From Bacillota bacterium (lineage in GTDB: Bacteria > Sysuimicrobiota > Sysuimicrobiia > Sysuimicrobiales > Segetimicrobiaceae), in the NCBI GenBank assembly GCA_021324295.1, contig JAJPJJ010000021.1, forward strand, positions 1 through 35,074: a DNA stretch of 35,074 bases. The letters are read 5' to 3'. A program made the position numbers and the translations under genes. Below are positions 30,035-35,074 of this stretch, one piece after another. Below the pieces are notes generated by a model, which did not search any database, had not been told where the DNA came from, and saw only the letters and a program-made list of their open reading frames with translations. Position 1 is the stretch's first letter; each line of letters opens with the position of its first letter.

Positions 30035-30826
30035 GTGTCTGGGCGGCTTCGGATCGGCGTGCTCGTCTCCGGGACGGGATCCAACCTGCAGGCGCTCATC
30101 GATGCGTGCCGCGCCGGGACGGTCCCGGCCGAGGTGGCGGTCGTGGTGAGCAACGTGCCCGGCGCGTTTGCGCTCGAGCGCGCCCGCCGGGCGGGGATCC
30201 CGGCGCGGGTGGTCGACCACCGGGCGTATCCGACGCGGGCGGCGTTCGAATCCGCCCTTCGGGAGGCGCTCGAGTCGGCGCGCGTCGAGCTCCTCTGCCT
30301 CGCCGGATTCCTCCGCATCCTCTCGCCCGAGTTCGTGGGCGCGTTCGCCGGCCGGATGATGAACATCCACCCGGCGCTGCTGCCGGCGTTCGGCGGGAAG
30401 GGGATGTACGGGGAGCGGGTGCACCAGGCCGTGCTCGCCTCCGGCGCGCGCGTGAGCGGGTGCACCGTTCACTTCGTGACCGAGGTACCGGACGCCGGGC
30501 CGATCATCGCGCAGGCGACCGTGCCGGTGCTGGACGGCGATACCCCGACGACCCTGGCTGCGCGCGTGCGGCGCGAGGAACTCCGCCTCTACCCGATCGC
30601 GGTGCGCCTCTTCGCCGAGGGCCGGCTCCGGATCGAGGGACACCGCGTCCGCATCCTTCCGCCGTTCGGGACCCCGGCGGGCGGGGCGCGGGCGTCGGCG
30701 TCCGCCCCTCCGGCGCCGGAAGCACGAGGGACCGACGGCCCCCCGGGAGGGGGACCGGGGCCGGAGGAGGCGGGACGCCCCGCGGCGCATCTGCGAGAGG
30801 GCAACGCTATCGGAGGAGCGAGCTAG
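30035..30826 (+). CDS. purN: Phosphoribosylglycinamide formyltransferase (GART)
   Basis: Folate-dependent formylation of GAR. It shows IGVLVSGTGSNLQALID, LAGFLRILSPEFV, MNIHPALLPAF (Asn-110, His-112) and HFVTEVPDAGPIIAQ (Asp-153), the catalytic trio of PurN. GTG 30035 is preferred because GGGGAGG ends 9 nt upstream; ATG 30026 touches that site. After about residue 205 the protein carries a ~55-residue Gly/Ala/Pro-rich tail that PurN normally lacks; it ends exactly at the TAG that opens repeat copy B. Confidence 0.95.
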   Translation: MSGRLRIGVLVSGTGSNLQALIDACRAGTVPAEVAVVVSNVPGAFALERARRAGIPARVVDHRAYPTRAAFESALREALESARVELLCLAGFLRILSPEFVGAFAGRMMNIHPALLPAFGGKGMYGERVHQAVLASGARVSGCTVHFVTEVPDAGPIIAQATVPVLDGDTPTTLAARVRREELRLYPIAVRLFAEGRLRIEGHRVRILPPFGTPAGGARASASAPPAPEARGTDGPPGGGPGPEEAGRPAAHLREGNAIGGAS

Positions 30827-31019
30827 TGCCGCGCCGTGCACTGTCGACGAGGGGACGCGGCGGGCCTGCGCCGCGCGCCCTCCCGGGGCCCCCGACGGAT
30901 CGCCGGGCTCCCGCGATTCGCTGGGGCGGGACTCCATCCCCCGACCGGACGCGACCGGCTGGCCCCCGCGGCCGGTCCGTCTCGCGGCACCCTTCGTCAG
31001 ACTTCGGAGAGCATGCACG
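30820..31019 (+). repeat. Dispersed repeat, copy B (after purN)
   Basis: About 200 nt similar to 6361-6535, in the same orientation and also starting at the stop codon of the upstream gene (GAGCTAGTGC). The first ~75 nt differ at only about eight positions by eye; the copy then carries ~20 nt extra before GCGATTCGCTGGGG and ends with GCATGCACG, just before the purH start. It fills nearly the whole purN-purH gap. No shared reading frame or terminal inverted repeat is obvious. Confidence 0.8.
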
Positions 31020-31025
31020 AGGCCT

Positions 31026-32597
31026 ATGGCAGCGATCCGGCGCGCGCTCCTGAGCGCCTCTGACAGGACCGGGATCGTGGACCTCGCGCGTGCCCTCGCC
31101 GAGCTCGGCGCGGAGATCGTCTCGACCGGGGGGACCGCCGCGGCCCTGCGCGAGGCCGGCGTGCCCGCCACATCGCTGTCCGAGGTGACCGGGTTCCCCG
31201 AGATCCTGGGCGGCCGGGTGAAGACCCTGCACCCGGCGGTGCACGGAGCGCTGCTCGCGGTCCGCGGCGATCCCGCGCACGAGGCCGAGCTTGCCCGGTG
31301 TGGGATCCGCCCGATCGACCTGGTGGCGGTGACGCTGTACCCCTTCGAGACGTTGCTGGCGCGCGGCGCCGGCCTCGGCGCGCTGATCGAGGCGATCGAC
31401 ATCGGGGGCGTGGCGCTCCTGCGGGCCGCGGCCAAGAACTTCGAGCACGTGGTCGTCCTCAGCGCGCCCTCACAGTACGCGGGCGCGCTGGACGAAATCC
31501 GGCGGACCGGCACGGTGAGCCGGGCCTCCCGGCTGCGCCTCGCTCAGGCGGCGTTCGCGCGGACGAGCGCCTACGACGCGGCGATCGCCCGCTCCCTCGC
31601 CGCCCAGGCCGCGCCGGTCGCCGGCGAGCTCCCGCAGCACCTCGTGCTCGCGTTCGAAAAGGCGCAGGACCTGCGCTACGGGGAGAACCCGCACCAGCGC
31701 GGTGCGTTCTACCGCGAGCCCGGCGTGACCGTGGCCTCCGTGGCGAGCGCGCGCCAGCTCGCGGGCAAGCCGCTGTCGTACAACAACATCTACGACCTCG
31801 ACGCCGCGCTGGAGCTCGTCCGGGAATGGGCGGAGCCGGCCGCCGTCGTCGTGAAGCACGGGATCCCGTGCGGCGCGGCGACCGGTGACACGCTGCGGGA
31901 GGCGTACCTGCGCGCCCGCCAGGGCGACCCCGTCTCCGCGTTCGGCGGCATCGTCGCCCTGAACCGCCCGGTGGATCGCGCCACCGCCGAGGCGCTCGCG
32001 GAGACGTTCCTCGAGGCGGTGATCGCGCCGGCGTTTACCGCCGACGCGGTGACCGCGCTGGCCCGCAGGAAGAACCTCCGCCTGATGGAGGCCGGCGACC
32101 TCACGGCCGCGGGCCGGCCGGCCGCGGCGCCGTCCGGCCCCGACCTCGACTTCCGCCGCGTCCGGGGCGGCCTGCTCGTGCAGGACCGGGATGCCGTCGA
32201 TCTGGTGGAGCCCGACCTGCGGGTCGTGACCTCGCGCGGCCCGACCGAGCGGGAGTGGGCGGACCTGCGGTTCGCGTGGACCGTCTGCCGTTACGTGCGC
32301 TCGAACGCGATCGTGTTCGCCCGCGACCGCCAGGTCGTCGGCGTCGGCGCGGGCCAGACGAACCGCGTGGAGCCGGTGCGGCTCGCCGCGCGCCAGGCGG
32401 GACCGCGCGCCCGGGGCGCCGTGATGGCCTCCGAGGCGTTCTTCCCGTTCCCCGATGCGCTCGAGGTGGCGATCGCAGCCGGCGTCACGGCGGTGATCCA
32501 CCCGGGCGGCTCCGTGCGGGATGCCGCGGTCGCCGCGGCCGCCGAGGCCGCGGGCATCGCGATGGTCACGACCGGGATCCGCCACTTCCGCCACTGA
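31026..32597 (+). CDS. purH: Bifunctional AICAR formyltransferase / IMP cyclohydrolase
   Basis: Last two steps to IMP. The N-terminal cyclohydrolase part has RRALLSASDRTGIVDLA, EIVSTGGTA, TGFPEILGGRVKTLHPAVHG. The transformylase part has DLRYGENPHQRGAFY, SYNNIYDLDAALELV, catalytic Lys-277/His-278, SNAIVFARD, GAGQTNRVEPVRLA and the end AGIAMVTTGIRHFRH. The usual KHxNPCG motif reads KHGIPCG. Length 523 aa is normal. ATG 31026 has GAGG a few bases upstream, inside the end of repeat copy B. Its stop overlaps the next ATG by one base. Confidence 0.97.
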   Translation: MAAIRRALLSASDRTGIVDLARALAELGAEIVSTGGTAAALREAGVPATSLSEVTGFPEILGGRVKTLHPAVHGALLAVRGDPAHEAELARCGIRPIDLVAVTLYPFETLLARGAGLGALIEAIDIGGVALLRAAAKNFEHVVVLSAPSQYAGALDEIRRTGTVSRASRLRLAQAAFARTSAYDAAIARSLAAQAAPVAGELPQHLVLAFEKAQDLRYGENPHQRGAFYREPGVTVASVASARQLAGKPLSYNNIYDLDAALELVREWAEPAAVVVKHGIPCGAATGDTLREAYLRARQGDPVSAFGGIVALNRPVDRATAEALAETFLEAVIAPAFTADAVTALARRKNLRLMEAGDLTAAGRPAAAPSGPDLDFRRVRGGLLVQDRDAVDLVEPDLRVVTSRGPTEREWADLRFAWTVCRYVRSNAIVFARDRQVVGVGAGQTNRVEPVRLAARQAGPRARGAVMASEAFFPFPDALEVAIAAGVTAVIHPGGSVRDAAVAAAAEAAGIAMVTTGIRHFRH

Positions 32598-33202
32598 TGC
32601 ATCCGGGGCGGGCCGTCTTCCTCGATCGCGACGGCGTGCTGATCGCCGACGTGCACTACCTCACCGCGGAGGACCAGATCCGGGTGCTGCCACGGGTGCC
32701 CGAGGCGCTGGCGCGCCTCCGCGCTGGCGGGTGGCGGCTCATCGTCGCCACGAACCAGTCCGTCGTCGCCCGCGGCTGGATCACGGAGGAGGATCTCCGC
32801 CGCATCCACCGGGCGCTGCTGGGCGCCCTGCGGGAGCGAGGCGCGGAGATCGACGCGGTCTACTACTGCCCGCACCATCCCGGGGCGGCGGTCGCCGCGT
32901 ACCGCCGGGCCTGCGACTGCCGCAAGCCAGGCCCCGGCATGCTGCTCCGGGCGGCGCGCGACTTCGGCCTCGACCTGCAGGCGTCCGTGATCGTCGGCGA
33001 CGCCGCCTCGGACATCGAGGCCGGCCGGCGCGCCGGCTGCCGTGCGGTGAGGATCGACGCCGGGGGCCGGGAAGACCGCGGCGGCGCCGATCGCGAGCCG
33101 CGCTCCGACCGGTCCCCGGGCGGCGCGGGCGCGCCCGACTACGTCGCCGCTGACCTGTGGGACGCGGCGGGGTGGATCCTCGGCGCGGGTCCCGGCGCGT
33201 GA
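32597..33202 (+). CDS. gmhB: HAD-family histidinol/heptose-bisphosphate phosphatase (GmhB-like)
   Basis: HAD phosphatase resembling D-glycero-D-manno-heptose 1,7-bisphosphate 7-phosphatase. FLDRDGVL gives nucleophile Asp-10 and Asp-12, TNQS is motif II, and VGDAASD holds Asp-135. The zinc ligands Cys-91, His-93, Cys-106 and Cys-108 (CPHHP and CDCRKP) match the E. coli GmhB positions by one residue. A Gly/Arg/Asp-rich insertion (about residues 155-180) precedes the last helix. Length 201 aa. Its ATG overlaps the purH stop, so it is the last gene of the purine operon. No other heptose gene is nearby, so the substrate may differ. Confidence 0.88.
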   Translation: MHPGRAVFLDRDGVLIADVHYLTAEDQIRVLPRVPEALARLRAGGWRLIVATNQSVVARGWITEEDLRRIHRALLGALRERGAEIDAVYYCPHHPGAAVAAYRRACDCRKPGPGMLLRAARDFGLDLQASVIVGDAASDIEAGRRAGCRAVRIDAGGREDRGGADREPRSDRSPGGAGAPDYVAADLWDAAGWILGAGPGA

Positions 33203-33256
33203 GGGGAGGGTCGGGGTCTTGCGGCCGCGGGCCGGAGGGGGCGCCCGCCGGGTCGT

Positions 33257-33285
33257 TTGACACCCGGTCCGGGATGCGGTATCAT
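33257..33285 (+). promoter_or_regulatory. Strong promoter in the gmhB-DUF92 gap
   Basis: TTGACA (33257-33262), exactly 17-bp spacer, TATCAT (33280-33285). The -35 is perfect. Transcription should start near 33292. Downstream on this strand there is no gene, only a hairpin unit and the antisense end of DUF92. Confidence 0.75.
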
Positions 33286-33291
33286 CGTGGT

Positions 33292-33368
33292 GGCGATGCG
33301 CCGACCAGGCGAGTCCAACGGGGCGCGTGCCGCAAGCCGATTCCGACGGGAGTCGGCTCTTCTGTTTC
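33292..33368 (+). ncRNA. Candidate ~75-nt small RNA with its own promoter and terminator
   Basis: Between the predicted start and a terminator-like hairpin lie ~43 nt that can pair ATGCGCC (33295-33301) with GGCGCGT (33322-33328), or CGCC with GGCG in a smaller hairpin. AGCCGATTCC (33335-33344) then pairs with GGAGTCGGCT (33349-33358) around GACG, followed by the T-rich CTTCTGTTTCC. No riboswitch, 6S, tRNA or tmRNA pattern was recognised, and no coding sequence follows. Existence of a stable RNA is inferred from promoter and terminator only. Confidence 0.45.
33335..33368 (+). terminator. Intrinsic terminator of the short RNA unit
   Basis: A 10-bp stem with one U-G wobble and a 4-nt GACG loop is followed by a T-rich tract (7 T in 11 nt after the stem). 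The other strand has no T-run, so it points away from DUF92 termination. Confidence 0.6.
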
Positions 33369-33407
33369 CGTGGGTCCTCCGAGGGCGGGCGGCCGGGCGC
33401 CGGCGCG

Positions 33408-34139
33408 CTACCGCCACCACCGTGCGAGGAGCAACATGGCACCGGCGCCCCACGCCGTCGCCACGGCGTTGATCGTGCTGTTGCCGGCCCATCTCCGGCG
33501 GCCCTCGATCGCCGCGCCGAGCAGGCTATCGACGAGGCTCCCGGAGAACCCTGCCGCCGCCACCGCGGCGGCCATGCGCGCCGGGCGGGCCCCGGGACCG
33601 AGCAGCGCCGCGAGCCCCCCGATGAGCAGCGCGCCCGCGGCGGCCGCGAGCGTGCCGAGCAGGGTGATCCCCCCGGACGTGCCGTGCGGGACCCTGGTCC
33701 ACGTTGTGACGAGGCGGGGCGGAGACGGGCTCCAGCGTCCCAGCTCGGTGGCCCAGGTGTCGGCGGTCGCGACCGCCACCGCACCGCAGGCAGCCGCAAG
33801 CGCGAGCGGAGACCGCGTGAGGCCGTACGCGGCCGCCGCCGCGGCCGCGACGCCACCGTTGGCGGCCACCTGGTCCCAGCGCCGTCCGAGACGGTCGAGC
33901 GACCGGCGCCCGCGCGGACCGGCCTCGAGGCGCGTGAGGGCGGACGACGTCGCGAAGAACACGGCGACGAGCGCCGCCGGCGGCCATCCGCCCGCGCCGT
34001 ACAGCACGGTGCCGCACGCGGCGGCCGCCCAGGCGCCCGATCGCGTCAGGGCCTGCAGACGGTACGCCTGCGCGGCGGCGAGTCCGCTCGCGGCCGCGCC
34101 GGCAGCGAAGCGCAGCGCGGCCTGGTGCACGGTGTCCAT
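33408..34139 (-). CDS. DUF92 family integral membrane protein
   Basis: Polytopic membrane protein of the DUF92/TMEM19 family. Plant and cyanobacterial members such as VTE6 act as phytyl-phosphate kinases, but the bacterial function is not established. Visible family motifs are ATADTWATELG, PHGTSGGITLLGT and FSGSLVDSLLGA, set among several Ala/Leu/Gly-rich hydrophobic helices. ATG 34139 gives 243 aa; upstream in-frame sequence has no similarity. No clear Shine-Dalgarno or promoter was identified. It is convergent with the purine operon and divergent from the rRNA promoters. Confidence 0.85.
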   Translation of the reverse strand: MDTVHQAALRFAAGAAASGLAAAQAYRLQALTRSGAWAAAACGTVLYGAGGWPPAALVAVFFATSSALTRLEAGPRGRRSLDRLGRRWDQVAANGGVAAAAAAAYGLTRSPLALAAACGAVAVATADTWATELGRWSPSPPRLVTTWTRVPHGTSGGITLLGTLAAAAGALLIGGLAALLGPGARPARMAAAVAAAGFSGSLVDSLLGAAIEGRRRWAGNSTINAVATAWGAGAMLLLARWWR

Positions 34140-34308
34140 GCACGCTGTGTTCGCCTCCGACGCGACGATCCCCGCCCGCGGCGTAGCGGCCCGGAGGCGT
34201 GGGGTGGGATCCTCGGCGCGGCATGCGGGGCGGCGATCCGCGTCCGTGGCGGGCCGGCGAGCCCGCGCACGACGCGCGCCCCGCGGCCGCGGCGGGTTCG
34301 ACCGCCAG

Positions 34309-34337
34309 TTGACAAGGCGCCCAGGCCGCGCTACAGT
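34309..34337 (+). promoter_or_regulatory. Upstream rRNA promoter P1
   Basis: TTGACA (34309-34314), 17-bp spacer, TACAGT (34332-34337); transcription would start near 34344. The 585 nt between DUF92 and 16S hold no convincing gene; 34140-34308 shows no recognised element. Confidence 0.7.
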
Positions 34338-34358
34338 GGGTAGCGCAAGATCCTCGCA

Positions 34359-34371
34359 GCACCTTAACAAG
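34359..34371 (+). promoter_or_regulatory. boxA-like antitermination site after P1
   Basis: GCACCTTAACAAG resembles the enteric boxA (TGCTCTTTAACAA), about 15 nt after the predicted P1 start. In known rRNA operons NusB-S10 bind boxA RNA. No boxB or boxC was assigned. Confidence 0.4.
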
Positions 34372-34543
34372 CACCGTCGAACTCCACACTCGGTCCGCAT
34401 CGCATCATCGTCCTGGCTCGTTGGAGCGTGCGTCGCCGCATGGCACCGAGCGGCGCGCGGTGCGACATCGCCGCCGCGACGGCGCGGATGGCGGGCCGGT
34501 GGTCGGCGTCGGACCGCAGGCCGCGATCGGACGGCGCAATTGC

Positions 34544-34572
34544 TTGACAGGGCTGCGTGGAGGGTGTATAAA
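34544..34572 (+). promoter_or_regulatory. Main rRNA promoter P2
   Basis: TTGACA (34544-34549), 17-bp spacer, TATAAA (34567-34572) followed by TAAT. This is the closest match to consensus in the window, as expected for rRNA. Predicted start near 34579, ~145 nt before 16S. Confidence 0.85.
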
Positions 34573-34583
34573 TAATGGTGTCG

Positions 34584-34620
34584 TGGTCGGGAAGCCGTCC
34601 ACCGGACGGTCTCCCGACCA
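34584..34620 (+). promoter_or_regulatory. rRNA leader hairpin
   Basis: TGGTCGGGA (34584-34592) pairs with TCCCGACCA (34612-34620), and inside it CCGTCC (34595-34600) pairs with GGACGG (34604-34609) around ACC. The stem lies within the first ~40 nt of the P2 transcript. Confidence 0.6.
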
Positions 34621-34632
34621 TGCTGAGTCTTC

Positions 34633-34647
34633 GAACCTTGAAAACTG
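34633..34647 (+). promoter_or_regulatory. boxA-like site of Firmicutes type in the rRNA leader
   Basis: GAACCTTGAAAACTG resembles the B. subtilis rRNA boxA region (CTTTGAAAACT). It follows the leader hairpin and precedes a second hairpin at 34687-34717 (GGGCCCGAAGA against TCTTCGGGACCC), which ends ~8 nt before 16S and may take part in processing. Confidence 0.5.
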
Positions 34648-34724
34648 CATAGTGGCAAGGGGAACGCGACAGCTCACGAGACTTGTGGGCCCGAAGAGGG
34701 CGACTTCTTCGGGACCCGACAATT

Positions 34725-35074
<350 letters not shown>

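Noticed and set aside
33292-33368. Fluoride or ykkC-type riboswitch
   Set aside because: GGCGATG at the start looks fluoride-riboswitch-like, but the conserved downstream segment near CTGATG and the pairing pattern are absent, and no plus-strand gene follows.
33173-34222. Shared ~15-mer GGATCCTCGGCGCGG at about 33173 and 34208
   Set aside because: The match is short and not extended by clear flanking identity; in such GC-rich DNA it may be chance.

Overview
This window is a very GC-rich bacterial chromosome segment that ends in the first ~350 nt of a 16S rRNA gene. It looks like ordinary core genome: no transposase, integrase, phage gene, CRISPR array or tRNA was seen. A perfect CIRCE operator ahead of groESL, a three-subunit PurS-PurQ-PurL system, a FabL-type enoyl reductase and a CTTGAAAACT-type boxA in the rRNA leader suggest a Gram-positive/Terrabacteria-type lineage, perhaps an uncultivated phylum. 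That placement is inference; the partial 16S is the best marker to settle it.

Layout. (1) 1-6367, plus strand: the end of pheA (prephenate dehydratase with ACT domain), a peptidase C26 gamma-glutamyl hydrolase coupled to an M55 D-aminopeptidase, an archaeal-type ATP-dependent DNA ligase, and an NfeD protease/slipin pair with overlapping stop and start. (2) 6368-9825, plus: after a 365-nt gap carrying a dispersed repeat come tsaE, tsaB, rimI and tsaD (t6A tRNA modification plus ribosomal-protein acetylation). (3) 9919-11975: groES-groEL with sigma70-type promoter and CIRCE, ending at a strong hairpin shared with the convergent operon. (4) 17979-12118, minus: fabF - fabL-like - CoA-transferase alpha - CoA-transferase beta - BadH/FabG-like dehydrogenase - plsX, a mixed lipid/acyl-CoA operon. 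(5) 18100-33202, plus: a long purine operon purD-E-A-B-C-S-Q-L-F-M-N-H followed by a gmhB-like phosphatase, driven by a near-consensus promoter flanked by PurBox-like motifs. (6) 33203-34139: a promoter-hairpin unit that may make a ~75-nt RNA, then a DUF92 membrane protein on the minus strand. (7) 34309-35074: tandem rRNA promoters, boxA-like sites, leader hairpins and the 16S start.

The purine genes cover every step from PRPP to IMP and the first step to AMP, except that class I purE has no purK beside it. PurB serves both branches. The fab/plsX operon diverges from the purine operon through promoters that overlap on the same ~30 bp.

Most distinctive non-coding signals: five tandem ~77-bp units between purC and purS; two copies of a 175-200 bp repeat that both start at a gene's stop codon (slipin, purN) and lie ahead of tsaE and purH; and the orphan RNA unit near 33.3 kb. 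No clearly new protein system was found; the reverse-strand lipid/CoA-transferase operon is the least familiar gene set.
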